DNA from: Siderastrea radians
Lineage: Eukaryota > Cnidaria > Anthozoa > Scleractinia > Rhizangiidae
Length of the DNA: 64,000 nt
Direction of reading: 5' to 3'
Assembly: GCA_964017195.1 (NCBI GenBank)
Contig: OZ024896.1
Location: 310,001-374,000, forward strand
Shown here: piece by piece, positions 46,966 to 59,099 of the stretch
Numbering within the stretch: position 1 is the first letter of the stretch
Layout: each line of letters begins with the position of its first letter
Position numbers and translations under genes: made by a program
Notes under the pieces: model-generated
What the model saw: only the letters and a program-made list of their open reading frames with translations
The model's database searches: none
Told to the model about the DNA's origin: nothing

Positions 46966-48336
46966 CAACCAGTAGATTTGACAGGCAGATATTAAACTGC
47001 GATCAGGCAGTTTTTTCCCCTTGCAAAGACGAGAGAGACGGGAAAGACGGGAGAGTAGAGTAGTAGGGAGGGAGGGCATGATTTCAGGTTAGGCATATAT
47101 ATATGGACTACACATTAGTGGGTTGGGACAGCTTCATCATCGTCGTCATCGTAGTTATCATCATTGTCATTTTCATCATCATTTGTTTTTGTGTTAAATC
47201 TTCTAACAAATTACTAGAGATTCACTAATTGGGGACACTCAAATAAGTACAAATGAATAATTGGTGTAAAAATGCTCTAAAATAAATACCATATATAATG
47301 GTTGAAAGAGGCTATGAGCGTGAAAAATTTGTCGCCATCACTGCATGTTCAGTTGTGTTTATTAGTCGATTCATTAGGCCATTTCCAAATTGCCTTGCAC
47401 AGCCTCACTATCACACAACTTTTCATATTAAAATTTCTTGACTCGGAGCATGCAAATATCATTCAGTGGAATGTTGTAGATAGCCAGGGGGCTGCGGTAA
47501 AACTGCACAATAATTTTAACTGGCTTTCAATATTTAGTTGTTTAGAGGAGCTACCGCATGGATAACGCATCTTAAAAAAATTGGCAAGGTTTTTTTTTTT
47601 AGTTTGTTATTTGTTACCTGTCTTTATCACCCTCAGTCGTAACCATCTTTGTTTAGTTTTGATTTATTATAACTTCTTTTGGTGTTTTTCTACCCCAGAA
47701 AACTATTATTTTGAGGTTTTTTTTAATGAGAAAACAATTTTGTCAGAACAGAAAAATGATCAATAAAAATACCGTGACACAGTTCCTTTAAGATAAACCA
47801 TGGAAAGCACTGAAAATGACATAATTTTCTACATTTTCATATAGTATAAAAATAGGGAGTTTTCATCAAGAATAGGGTATCATCGAGAAAAATAAATCTG
47901 GAAGAGGTCCCGAGGAATTACAAAATGACTCAGAAGAGAAAAGGTAGCCCCCAAAATATAGCATATTGGCCTAAAGTCTTGCATACCAAAGGCAGGAAAT
48001 AGACTAGATGGCTACACAGCTATTTAACTTTATTCATTTATGTACAAATCATACAATGGGTATATGTGAGAATGAATGGCTCATATATTACTTATTTGTT
48101 ATTCATAATATTGTGCAGAATTTACCAATCTGGGTTTTTACATTGAAGAAAGATGTGAAGGATCCACTGAAGTCAGATAAAAACTGGAAAACTTACTCCA
48201 CATACCATTCAATGCTTATCACCCTAAGCTACACGCTTTAAATAACCAGCTGGTGATCGGCGCAATCACCTTACACTCATCTAACAGTTAAGTGACCATC
48301 AAAGGTGTTAGTCGATTTCATTATAAAAGGAGTCCT
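46966..48336. other. No supportable gene; small (TCA)n tract
   Basis: A degenerate TCATCATCGTCGTCATC tract lies at ~47,131-47,180. The remaining DNA is AT-rich with non-specific short ORFs. Confidence 0.45.
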
Positions 48337-48450
48337 GGGTTGCACTAAAGCGACTTTTGTCACACATGAGCGAATATTCTTTACAAATGATGCAGGGTTA
48401 AAACAATGACTGTTTGTTCAAGGGTGACAAAATTTGCTTTAGTGCGGCCC
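48337..48450. mobile_element. Short MITE, GCACTAAAGC termini
   Basis: GGGTTGCACTAAAGCGACTT at the left and GCTTTAGTGCGGCCC at the right form imperfect inverted ends with TTTTGTCAC / GTGACAAAA extensions. Length 114. Confidence 0.8.
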
Positions 48451-48888
48451 AAACGTAACTCCATCATTATACGCAATGTAACACAGCTAAATGACAACAA
48501 GACTAAAGTTTCAGTCAATTGCTTCTTGTGCTTAAATGACAATTTCCTTCTTTCTTTATTTTTTGTCTCAGCTACTCATCACTGTCACGTTAAATGACTT
48601 TTTTATTACCTGGGAGGCACCACATGTCACTTGAGGTGAAAAACATATCACCTACATCTGAAACACTAATTGGTGAGACCCAGATAAGAAGAGTTTCTCA
48701 CACAGGGTCTTAATTGGCATAATTGGTATCTATTTTGTGTTGTATTACCTGTCACATTGGCTAGGAGTTTCAGGTATCAGGCACAATATCCGTTTTGACA
48801 AATTGATCAATGCTATCCTGATTTTATGGGCAAGGAGTAGGATACACGAAGCCTTCCTGAGTTGAGATGTATCCCATATGTTAAGCCA

Positions 48889-49263
48889 GTTCACACTAGG
48901 GACCAAATACCACTTGAAAATCAAGTAGACTTGAGGTCTACTTTAGAAAGACGAGTCAAATTCAAATTATGTATTTAGCAAGTGGGGAATCCCCTCTGCT
49001 TGATTTTTGCTTGACACGTTAATAAAGTCATTATTATAATTAGAAACCGATGTGACACAACCCGTTTTGACACGTCGTTAATTAAAGAAAAATGGTCATT
49101 TTGTTTTAGGTGCGTGTTTAGATGCAAATTACTTGCGAAAACAAGTTGGCATGCATTTGATTAGCTTGATAAACAAAGATTCAAGACCTAAGGTACGATA
49201 TGCATTAAACGCTAAGTCGACAGTAAGAGTAATTTGTCTTATCAAGTCAAGTCCTATGTGAAC
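48889..49263. mobile_element. Possible MITE, GTTCACA...TGTGAAC termini
   Basis: GTTCACACTAGGG at the left and CCTATGTGAAC at the right are inverted. Internal CTTGAAAATCAAGTAGACTTG and TTATCAAGTCAAG add symmetry. Degenerate. Confidence 0.5.
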
Positions 49264-50726
49264 TCAATTCAGCAAAAATCGTCTTAGAACCCGGTGTAAC
49301 TAGGCTCACTCTTTGTTACTTTTTGGGAAATTATTCGTGCTCGTCTCAAAAACATGTTTTTGTGACCCATGAGTATTGCATGTGCACATGGCTGTAGTGT
49401 TGTTCATTGCATGGCTAAGCCTGACAATTAGACCACAACCTTATTTTCCCCCCTAAGTCGGCTTGAAATATGCCTTCAAATACATTAGCTAAAATACAAC
49501 TTGAGAGTCTTTCTGAAATCGCCCGTGACTCCAGAATCGAAAAACAAAACGCGGAGAGTTCGTTCCCTGTGGATTTCAAAGTTGTGCGCCCGCCCCACGT
49601 CCTTTTAACTGCAAGACTGCACTGTCATTAGTCAAGTGAGGGGTAGACCTTAACTGCAACTGCACGTGAATCCTTTTGTGTCACGCTTAACGCCAGGGCC
49701 ACAAAGAAACCAAAAAATTGCGGTCATAAAAAACAACGTTTATTCAACAATTCACAAAAATACATAAATTATGAAATACAAAAACAAGCTAAAGCTTTCT
49801 CAGTCTATAAAGTGACGATGAGACTGTACCAGGAAATTATCGGCCAATGTCATTACAGTCTGTTTTTAATCGGAAATTTGAAAAATTAATGTAACAACGG
49901 CTCAAAACCTTTCTTGACAAAAATGATATCGTCATTACAAGGGTTCACACTGCAAGTAAGCTAACTAAACTAGGGGTGATTCCGCACAAACCAACATTAC
50001 GTACCATGCAAAAAGACGTTTTTGAAGAAGGAAGATGTGGAGCTTTTAGAAAATGAACTACTGCAAGTTTTTAACTCTTTATTTACATTCAGCTGATATT
50101 ACTTTTTTTCTGTTCGATATATTGTACAAAATCATTAAAACGCGTAAATAAATCAGATAAGTGGCTCTGCTGGAAGGTAACATGACAGACTTCGAAGATG
50201 GCCTCAGAAAGGAGTTCACACTACAAGTACGCACCAAGTGCACTTAATGGCTTAAAGGCTAGTCACGCCCCTGCTGAAGACAAGATTTATCGATTTAAAT
50301 GCTAGCAAAGATTTTTTTTCGTTTTAATAATCATTGTATAGGTTTATATTTCTTGTTAAGCACTTTACAGCCTTAACATAAAGCGCTCTAGAAATAATAA
50401 ATTAGTATTAGTTTTAATGTTCAATCACCTGCCTTACGGCAAATAATGAAATAAATTCAACACAAAATTTTTTGTGAAGAACATTTACAATACAGAGCGG
50501 ATTTTGAAATTGGAGGATAAAAATTTTCAGCGGGGTGTCCTCACAATATTTTCACAGGCATGGAATGCTGTTCTTTGGGGTGCTTTCGATGTGAAGCTGG
50601 GTCTCCGGACAAGCCGAGGTTTGAACGCTTGCAAAGAACCTGGAAAATGTGACTAGTAATTTGTAACTACAATAAACCAACCATAGAATAGGCTAATGAA
50701 CTCATAATAGTTACCTCTAACAAGTG
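49264..50726. other. No supportable gene
   Basis: AT-rich. Two GGTTCACACTGCAAGTA-like segments (49,940 and 50,216) may be parts of a degraded repeat. Confidence 0.4.
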
Positions 50727-51611
50727 TTTGTCTCTCTCGCTACTCTCGCTACTCTCGCTACTCTCGCTACCATCGCTACCCTCGCTACTGTCGCTACTGT
50801 CGCTACCCTCGCTACCCTCGCTACTCTCGCTACCCTCGCTACCCTCGCTACTCTCGCTACTCTCGCTACCCTCGCTACCCTCGCTACCCTCGCTACCCTC
50901 GCTACTCTCGCTACTCTCGCTACCCTCGCTACTTTCGCTACCCTCGCTACCCTCGCTACTCTCGCTACCCTCGCTACTCTCGCTACCCTCGCTACCCTCG
51001 CTACCCTCGCTACTCTCGCTACCCTCGCTACCCTCGCTACCCTCGCTACTCTCGCTACCCTCGCTACTCTCGCTACCCTCGCTACTCTCGCTACCCTCGC
51101 TACCCTCGCTACTCTCGCTACCCTCGCTACCCTCGCTACTCTCGCTACTCTCGCTACCCTCGCTACCCTCGCTACTCTCGCTACTCTCGCTACTCTCGCT
51201 ACCCTCGCTACCCTCGCTACTCTCGCTACCCTCGCTACCCTCGCTACTCTCGCTACTCTCGCTACCCTCGCTACCCTCGCTACTCTCGCTACTCTCGCTA
51301 CTCTCGCTACTCTCGCTACTCTCGCTACCCTCGCTACTCTCGCTACCCTCGCTACTCTCGCTACTCTCGCTACCCTCGCTACCCTTGCTACTCTCGCTAC
51401 CCTCGCTCACTCACTCACTAAGTCAGTCATTCAGTCAGTGTCACTCACTCACTCACTCACTCACTCACTCACTCACCAAGTCAGTCAGTCAGTCACTCAC
51501 TCTCTCAGTCACTCACTCACTCACTCACTCACTCACTCACTCACTCACTCACTCAGTCCCTCAGTCCCTCAGTCAGTCAGCCAGTCAGTCAGTCAGTCAG
51601 TCAGTCACTCA

Positions 51612-51687
<76 letters not shown>

Positions 51688-51866
51688 CTGTGTCTGTCAC
51701 TTTCTCTGTGTCTCTATCTCTTTCTCTGTCTCTGTCACTTTCTCTCTGTCTCTCTCTCTCTCTGTCTCCCTCTCTTTGTGTAAAAGAAAAGAAAACAAGC
51801 AAAAAATGCAACTTTCATTTTTTCTTTTCTTTTCTTTTTTTCTCTTTTATTTCTTTTTTCTTTTAA
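50727..51866 (+). repeat. Compound satellite: 9-bp CTCGCTACY, then CTCA/AGTC, (CT)n, TTTTC
   Basis: Four blocks abut: ~75 copies of a 9-base unit CTCGCTAC(T/C) (50,727-51,405); CACTCACT/CAGTCAGT tetranucleotides (51,405-51,610); (CT)n with TCTCTGTC variants (51,613-51,780); and T/C-rich TTTTCTTTTC (51,810-51,866). The 9-base period keeps several frames open on both strands, giving Ala-Thr-Leu, Leu-Ser-Pro or Ser-Glu-Gly repeats. These are products of the repeat, not genes. Confidence 0.97.
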
Positions 51867-52480
51867 CAACAACCATGAAACCAACAACACATGAAATATA
51901 ACACAATATCGTAAAATAAAACAATGGAATAACCTCTAAACCAATCAGAAGATACCTTACGAGAGCTGCTACATGACTCCGATCAGTTGAACAGCAAGGT
52001 AATTAATTATAGGATATGGGTAATGTATCAGTCGTTTTATCATTTACCTCCTGTAAGATCAAAATATTTTTGTTTATTTTTTTTTCACTAGAAAGAAAAT
52101 GGAAAAGTGAGCAGCACCAACGGCGTTAATTTGAAAGGTCACGCATTTGAGTTTGATCCAGTGGTTAAAACCACCCTGGGAGCGATTTGAGAATACCGAG
52201 GCATATAGAAACGAAAGGATCCATTCAAATTCAGTGAGATGCAAATAACACTCTGCACATCAAAACCTTACGGTACCTCTAAAATTTACTAATTTGTTCA
52301 TTTCAGGGGACTCCAACTTAAGGTATCAGTGACCTCTTGTTTTTGCTATTTTTTGACAAAACCCAATAGACTATGCATTTTTTGGCAGCTTAGTAATTAC
52401 AGAAAATGACTTAAAGGTGAACATGCTCGGAAAATGGGAAGGTTTTTTTGCACCTACATGACTCCATACATTTAGTTCCA
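51867..52480. other. No supportable gene
   Basis: AT-rich DNA between the satellite and a G-rich tract. Nothing recognised. Confidence 0.4.
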
Positions 52481-52735
52481 CTCCCTCCAGAGTGGGGAGG
52501 GACAGGGGGGTGGGAGACCGGGAGAAAAGGGGGCGGGAGGTGTACGGGAGGCGGGAGAAGAGGGGGCGGGAAGCGGGATTCCCAAGGTGGCGGGAAGCGG
52601 GAGAAAAAGGGAAAAGTTACGCAACATTGCCCAATATTTCGCAATCGAAAATAGGCAAAGGGGCGGGAGCCAAAAAATACAGGGCGGGAAGCAGGAGGTT
52701 TAAACCCCCCTGTCCCCCCCCCCCCCCCTCCAGAG
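52481..52735. repeat. G-rich GGCGGGA repeats and long C homopolymer
   Basis: GGGGCGGGA(G/A)-type runs recur on the + strand from ~52,495 to 52,700, then CCCCCCTGTCC and a C run of about 16 near 52,715-52,730. Dense G tracts could form quadruplexes. Overlapping Gly/Arg-rich ORFs are artefacts of composition. Confidence 0.75.
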
Positions 52736-52814
52736 ACAATGAAAATAAAAACGATAAACCGCATTCCCTTCTTGACACCTCTGGCTAAAAAACCATGACT
52801 CAGATTTTTGGCAA

Positions 52815-53042
52815 GTGCATTCTCCTTTTAGGATGGAAAAAAGGTCTAGCTTTAAAACCAAAAGACAGATAAAAATTCGCAGGCAAAGGTTTGTAGAACA
52901 ACTATCTGGCAACAATCTGGCCAATCTTCAGCCAAATTGGTGGAGTGGCTGTCGACTTGGAGTTAAAAATGTGCGTTCAACTCGCCAACATTTAACTTTC
53001 GAAAAAAAGGAAAATGTATTTTCTGCTGCGTCTTGCCAGTAA
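52815..53042 (+). CDS. Weak candidate exon, basic peptide
   Basis: A TTCTCCTTTTAG acceptor at ~52,832 precedes an open stretch MEKRSSFKTKRQIKIRRQRF that runs ~68 codons to TAA at 53042. It is Lys/Arg-rich with an N-Q-P-N-W-W segment. There is no domain I recognise and no partner exon. Possibly an ORF of an unknown element. Confidence 0.2.
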   Translation: MHSPFRMEKRSSFKTKRQIKIRRQRFVEQLSGNNLANLQPNWWSGCRLGVKNVRSTRQHLTFEKKENVFSAASCQ

Positions 53043-53301
53043 TGAGATTATGACGTCTAAATAGAACTTTGACTTCACTGAACAAAACAAAATGATTGCT
53101 GCACAGATGCCATGTTTGTTTTTCTTAAAGCTATGTGCGCACTAACTCTCATCAGCAGTTCAAATTGTATAGCGCTACGAACTTTTTCAAATTGGGTTAA
53201 CAGATCTAAGAGAGTTGAGACTGATTGTACATCAGCTGGAAATGGCAGCTGTACATGTATCATCTATGTACTGGGTTACTTAACCTCTTGATTCAGTTGT
53301 A

Positions 53302-53909
53302 CGGTATGTGGTCCTTGGTCTGCAAGTAAAAATTAAAATCTTATATATCTTATCTGAATCAAAACGTCTAGAGCTGAAGTTTTCCCTGAAGATAGCTCTT
53401 ATGTTTCTCACAATAATTTTAAAGTGGCAAGTTCCAAACTAAAATATTTTTCTTGTAATTTGATAAAAGGTGACCGTGCATGTGGTGAGTGTGGTCCTTG
53501 GTCCACGAATCATGCAAACAGCACAAAAAGTACTTGTGGACCCCAGTAATTTCCATTGGAGAATGAAAATTTTAACACTATTTTATTTATTCTTTCTTTT
53601 CCTTGATATATCTAAGCTGCAGTCTTGTTGGAAAGTCGTTGGGAGTATAAAATAATGTTTTTTACTTTTCTGGACAACAGTCTCCCACACAAGCCCCAAG
53701 TGCAGTCAAAAATAATTACAAGACTACAAGCTTATATGTATTCTTGGTATACAAGAGAAGTTAACCCTGTTCATAAACATGTATAAAGAAGATCTTGAAA
53801 ATGTTCAGCAAAGACAAAGGCCATTTCCATTTATCTAAGTTTTTTTATCCGCTTTGCCAAATGTAAGTTCTCCAGGGTAATAGGTCGTGGACCAAGGACC
53901 CATATGCCG
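53302..53909. mobile_element. TIR element with GGTCCTTGGTC ends
   Basis: CGGTATGTGGTCCTTGGTC at 53302 and GACCAAGGACCCATATGCCG ending 53909 are imperfect inverted ends. A third GTGGTCCTTGGTCCACGA lies inside at ~53,490. No transposase. Confidence 0.7.
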
Positions 53910-54044
53910 AAATTGTTGGTATTTTTTTAAGAGTCGTTAAAACACAGGTTTTTAACTCTGCAGCAAATTCATTCACAACCGCAGAAACTAGTTTATCTGT
54001 AAACTTGTTTAAAAAAAAACATTTCCTCCCGGGGTAGTGACGAA

Positions 54045-54190
54045 AATTTGGGATAGGCCATGAGGTATCCTATGGCCTACCAGTGGTCAATTTTCTGAAA
54101 ACAGTTCCTAAAAACAGCACGTTGTAAACCTAAAAAATGGCCTAAGCCACACAATAAGGTCACCCCTTTGGCCTACTAGTAGTGAGTTTT
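54045..54190. repeat. TAGGCCAT...ATGGCCTA palindromic remnant
   Basis: GATAGGCCATGAGGTATCC and TATGGCCTACCAGTGG recur with relatives near 55,770-55,810 (GTAGGCCATAGGATAGGCC). Likely a dispersed repeat. Confidence 0.45.
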
Positions 54191-54349
54191 CGTAAGAATT
54201 CCTTGTTCGAACTTTTACTATAATTCCATTTACATAGAAATTTGTTACGGACAAAAGAATTTTTTGTGTAGCTTTCATGTGCATGCACAACTGCATTTCT
54301 TAAAACGGTCATCCAAAAGTTTAACCACTTTGAAAAAACAACTGCTTTT

Positions 54350-54685
54350 CCTTGGGGGGAGGGGTACTCAACAGATGCTCAAGTAGTGAGGTGGGTCAAA
54401 TCCTGACCCTGTTTAAGACAGAAATCCCCGATTTTGCTACCCTGTTTAGGACAGAACAGATTTTTTCAGGAACCATTCAACCCAAAATGATACCCTGTCT
54501 TAGACTAGAATGGGGTAATGATAAACTGTTTCTTATCTTAATACACTGATAATTAGAGTGGTTGAGCTGTTTGCGGTAATTGAGTTTACCCTTACCACAT
54601 TTAAGACAAAACCGTGTGAAAACCATATTCTATCCTATTAGGCCACACATCCCTGTTAAGTACTTAATGGAGTAACCCCCCCCCC
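54350..54685 (+). repeat. Dispersed element with CCCTGTTTAAGACAGA motifs
   Basis: ACCCTGTTTAAGACAGAA, ACCCTGTTTAGGACAGAA and ACCCTGTCTTAGACTAGAA recur within 130 bases. A G-run at the left and a C-run (~54,676) at the right frame the block. It shares the CCTAAACAGGG wording with the element at 43.0 kb. Confidence 0.55.
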
Positions 54686-54908
54686 CGACTGCTTTTACCT
54701 CATTATCAGGACTTACAAAACCAGGACTGGAGTATATTCCGATGAAACTTTACATGGTTAGTTCCTTCAAATTATTGCATGAAATTGCAGTAATGTGTTG
54801 ATCAAAAGTTTCCTTTTCACATCAGCGAAATTGTATACTTTGCAACTGTACGAGTTTACCAGCTTTTGAATGCAATGTAACTCAATGTTTGTCATAGTTT
54901 CATATTCA

Positions 54909-55229
54909 GGTATTTTTTGGCTTGTCACGCATTCCTCCCCAATTAATCATAAAGGAGGCCATGTTTTTCATCAAATACAAAACGCCATATGTTTGTTGAA
55001 AACTACAGTACATAGTGTGTACATGTATCTGCCGGAAAATGTTCTTCTTTATGGGGAGCAGGAAGAAGGAACTGATAAAAGTACATTCTTGGAACCCCAC
55101 TTTACAGACACCCGCTTCAAGCTATTACAGACAATAGTTTTGTCCCAACAGAAGGCTCGTGCATTTTTTTCTTCCATTAGCCCGCTTTATGTGTTAATGT
55201 GGACAAATACAATGGACACTTTTCTCTGA
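54909..55229 (+). CDS. Unassigned ORF, weak
   Basis: The frame is open to a stop at 55229 after a TTCATATTCAG acceptor-like sequence at 54,909. It has a balanced composition (YMYLPENVLLYGEQEEGTDK, FTDTRFKLLQTIVLSQQKAR), unlike most chance ORFs here. No domain recognised, no donor before the stop. It may be a remnant exon. Confidence 0.22.
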   Translation, partial: GIFWLVTHSSPINHKGGHVFHQIQNAICLLKTTVHSVYMYLPENVLLYGEQEEGTDKSTFLEPHFTDTRFKLLQTIVLSQQKARAFFSSISPLYVLMWTNTMDTFL

Positions 55230-56189
55230 ATCGAGTGACATTAGCTGCAATAAAAATATAACCTAGCTCAGCTCGCTTTACGGACAGTTTTTATCTTTGT
55301 ACAGTGTATTGAATATTTTCATTTTAGTCTGTCTGGCTGAGTTGAAACTAAAAAAATTAGTGCAAAGCAAAGTTACAGACTATTTAAATAGACCTGATGT
55401 TGTGCTGTAAACCAGCATAATTAAATAACTATTCCAATTGATTAATTTATTCCATATTTAATAGTAAACAAGTAGAGTTACCAGCAACTGAATACAACAA
55501 CATTCTCCAATAGTAGTCACTCAATTTGTACCATCACAATCATAAGACATCACTGTAGGCTTTCTTGACAATGTTCTTCGTCAAGCAATAGATATGTAAG
55601 CTAATATAATTCTCACACAAATAATACTCACACTTATGTCTGAGAGCCAAAATGTACCTTATTTGTATTTTTGCTTTAATAGGGGCAATTCCCTCACATT
55701 TATGCTTGTTTATGATGAGGATTTTAAGAGATTCAAGAGTAAATTGTTTTATCAAATTGACCACCGGTAGGCCATAGGATAGGCCATGGCCTACACCATG
55801 GCCTACTGGCCACGTTTTGTTGTTATCCATTACAACCATCAGCAGGTCAGAGAAAATTAGCTGCACAATCGTGTGCCCAGTTGTTTAAAAGCTGATTAAT
55901 GCTAACCCAGAAAATTGGAATATATTTCTTCAACACCACTTCACTTATAATGTGTTGGTGTATGTGCTGCGGTGTGTGATGAATTAAGGAATTAAGTGAT
56001 CTCATACATACACCATTGTTGCATACAATCCCCAATGCAAATGTATGTTGTTGGTATGTACATGTACACTACACGTACCTGAATTACTGTATTTGTATTT
56101 CTTTAAACCAAAACTGTGGTACCAGGCTGATTATTGTAATTTGCCAAAATGTAGCCAATTTTAGGTGTCAGTGGTGTGTGATGAGCTGT

Positions 56190-56399
56190 CAGTTTCCAGT
56201 ATCTTATTTCTACAGTGATGAAAATGAATTTTCTCTTTACATCATCACTACTTGTTCAAAAATTCAAGTGATGAAAATAAAGGAAGTGATCAGCAAGAAT
56301 AAGATATCTTGATATTTAGACAAATTCTCCTTACTGGTTTCCTAAGAAATTCATGGAGAACAGTAAGGAGAATAGGCATTTTTATTATAGGGTAAAAGT
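56190..56399. mobile_element. Degraded MITE, relative of the 32-kb copy
   Basis: The right half, CATGGAGAACAGTAAGGAGA...GCATTTTTAT, matches 32,220-32,255 closely. The ends have lost the CCTTTAAGCCCC termini. Confidence 0.6.
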
Positions 56400-56446
56400 T
56401 GGCATGTTACAAGGAGAATTGACAATGAGTGTGTTTTGTCCTTCAG

Positions 56447-56547
56447 GGCACATCTAGAAGAATTCTGCAGTGTGCGTGAAACACTTGGTGGAAAAAAGAG
56501 TGAAACTGGGAAAACATTAAAGATCTAGTACAGACTTTGGAGAAGAG
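56447..56547 (+). pseudogene. Broken exon remnant A
   Basis: A GTCCTTCAG acceptor and an AGAG/GTTAGT donor frame ~101 bases. One frame reads AHLEEFCSVRETLGGKKSET and stops at TAG. The neighbouring frame continues IKDLVQTLEKR to the donor. A single-base indel near 56,510 would join them, so this looks like a decayed exon. The family is not known. Confidence 0.4.
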
Positions 56548-58062
56548 GTTAGTTTAATATGTGGGTAACAAAAACAGTTCTGAGTGTCAATTGACACAAC
56601 ATTACACATAATAGTTACAATGGTATTGTTATATAATTACGGAGTTTATTATTTGGATAATTAGGTTTGTCTCATAGTCCAGCAGATGATCAAGGGGTGT
56701 TGCACGAGAACAGAATAATAAACCAGATTGGTTCTGCAATGAACCAGAATGACCCGTAATGGAACAAAATGCAGCTAAAAGGAACAGGTGCAGGTCAGCG
56801 GGCCTCTGAATGGACCATGGAGCTGGTGTCTTTAGCTTTCACTGGAATGAAATCACTGAGGTATCAAAAGCTTTGACTAGGTTGTTTTTTCCTTTTTTTT
56901 TTCTGACTGTGAAGCTTCTATAGGCTTCTGTCAACTGCACATCTTTTTGCATAATTGTTATTGTATTATGCCAGTGCATTGTTTCCCATGGTTCATGCAG
57001 TTAGCAATACTGCTAGTCAAAGTGGTTGCAAGGAAAAACAAAAGAGAAGGAAAGAATGACTACAGAATATCAGTCTACAGACTCTAGGGGCAATCTAGTG
57101 TGTAGTGTGTGATGTAATAAGATGGTTTCACTAAAAGTTTATTAAATGTATGTAAGCATGTTACCGGTGACAGATGAAACGTCAATTCAATTCAGGGAAA
57201 TTTAGATATTCACGGGAATTCAGTGACTTCTTTTCCGAAATCGAGAAAATGGACACTATAATAAAAAGAAATTCTGAAGAATTTACAGGCGGCCGATGGT
57301 AACTCTGCCCACTCTTTCTGCGGTGGACCCTCATGTACACTCTATTAAAATTCCAAGGAGACCCAGCACATGAATCTGTGTGACCAAAACAGTGACATTT
57401 GAAGCAATATTTTGCCTAATATTGTGACACTATCAAGAATGATATTTTGGGTATTCTGAAGAATTTACAGGCAGCCCATGGTGATTCAACGGCATCCCCC
57501 CCCCCCCTGCCCTCACTAAGGAGACAGCCTCAGGAGACAGCATGTAAACCTGTGTGACAAAAACCATGAAAAACCGGCTGGCACACCTTGGCTTGCAAAT
57601 CTAATGTAGTTCGTCAACACATTTCCTGAAGTTTTCTGTGATCATAACTATAGATGGAAAATTCGACTAGAAAACTCTTCAGTAAAGGTCATATTATAAT
57701 GTTTATTCACAAGGAGAATGTCCGGTATTTGAGAGATTGGTTTTCAACGTGATAAAATCGAATGCATTGTGTAGTGGGTGGGTAGTGGTATCTGTTTACG
57801 TCATTATAACAGCAAGGCCATTGTTCAGAGGCCGTGTGACCCCAAGAGGACTAAGTGAACTGACGGACAAAGACGAACAAAAACGAAAATGGAAAACGAA
57901 AAAAACGTCCATTTTATGAGTCGGCTCAACGTGCGCAGGTGCACGACCGCCACCTAGTAAAACTTCTTAATCAGTGAAAGTAAGGAATGAAAAAAAAATT
58001 TGTGCTACGTGTATGTTATTAAAAAATGATTGTTTGAATCATATTTGACTTGTTTTTATTAG

Positions 58063-58250
58063 GCACAAGCCATGATAAACCATGCCAAGACTCTCTCTGA
58101 TGACAAAGTTTTTCACGTGCTCTTAAACAGCTGTGCTTGGCTATGGCAACAGACCAGTGCAAGAAGACACTGTGCCAAATTGTTACGGAGTTTATCTTGC
58201 CTGAACTGTGGGATATCACAAAACTACTGGGAAATTATGAAGAACCTGAG
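58063..58250 (+). pseudogene. Broken exon remnant B
   Basis: A TTTTTATTAG acceptor precedes AQAMINHAKTLSDDKVFHVL (frame 1). From ~58,137 another frame reads MATDQCKKTLCQIVTEFILP and then ELWDITKLLGNYEEPE, ending exactly at GAG/GTACAT in phase 0. A small indel near 58,135 breaks the exon. It may come from the same gene as remnant A, 1.5 kb upstream, but the family is not recognised. Confidence 0.45.
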
Positions 58251-58895
58251 GTACATTGTTACAGCTGTGCATTATGCATTCTGTCATTGCCTTTAAGCAT
58301 TTTGCCTTTTAGCTCCAAATAAAATAAGAACCAGAGTTGGCTGTAGATAGATACTGGTTGAGCTCAAATTTATCAGTTTTACCTTAATTTGTTATCCTCA
58401 TTTACTGTTACGGAAGCTTTGATTCAAAAACTAGGTGATGAATTTTCTTTTAAATCTTGTGATCTTTAAGTCTAACATGTATTCAACTATCCCTGTAAAT
58501 GTCATGCACATTGAATCATTTTAAAGGCGTGAAATGCAAATAAAAGTATAGGAGACTTTTGCACTCATCTCCAAAATTTCCTTTGCTCAATTATTTGTTG
58601 ACAGCCGGTTTATTTCAGGAGTTTCTCTTTTGTCTGTATTCTACATATTTGTGTGCTTTAAATTGGGATCAACAAGTTTGCCGTGCCTGCTTGCTACGCT
58701 TCGCTGGTGCCAGAGGTATCGTGAAAATTCTGTTCTCGGTATAATGGCAATTAACATAAGGTTTTCGTTGTCGTATTAAAAACAGAATTTTCAAGCTTTT
58801 CATGCTTGGCTAAATCTATATATTAGATTTAAGTAACACAATGAACCAATCAGAACTTGAAGTTCAGTTGGTTTAGAAAGTGACATGAGCTTTTC

Positions 58896-59099
58896 AACCC
58901 TTTAAGCCCCAGCATCATTATGCAATTTCTCCTTACTGGTCTCTATACATTTTATTGAGGAAGCTGGGTGAACTTGTCTTGATTATGGGGGCTTAAAGGC
59001 TTAAAGGGTTAATTCTCATGACCTGTATGTGTTGGAAGGAACTGATATCATGAGGAGAAATTTGATGCTGATCACTACTGGGGCTTAAAGGCTTAAACC
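58896..59099. mobile_element. MITE, CCTTTAAGCCCC family, copy at 58.9 kb
   Basis: AACCCTTTAAGCCCC at the left pairs with GGGGGCTTAAAGGC and AAAGGGTTAA near 59,000. A second GGGGCTTAAAGGCTTAAACC lies at 59,081. This is probably two nested or tandem copies of the element at 32.06 kb. Confidence 0.75.

Noticed and set aside
50667..51866. Long ORFs of Ser-Glu-Gly, Ala-Thr-Leu and Leu-Ser-Pro repeats
   Set aside because: They follow from a 9-base satellite without stops. The C/T variation is silent in one frame only because it falls on a third base.
52411..52788. Gly/Arg- and Pro-rich ORFs over the G-rich tract
   Set aside because: Produced by GGCGGGA repeats and a C homopolymer in several frames at once.
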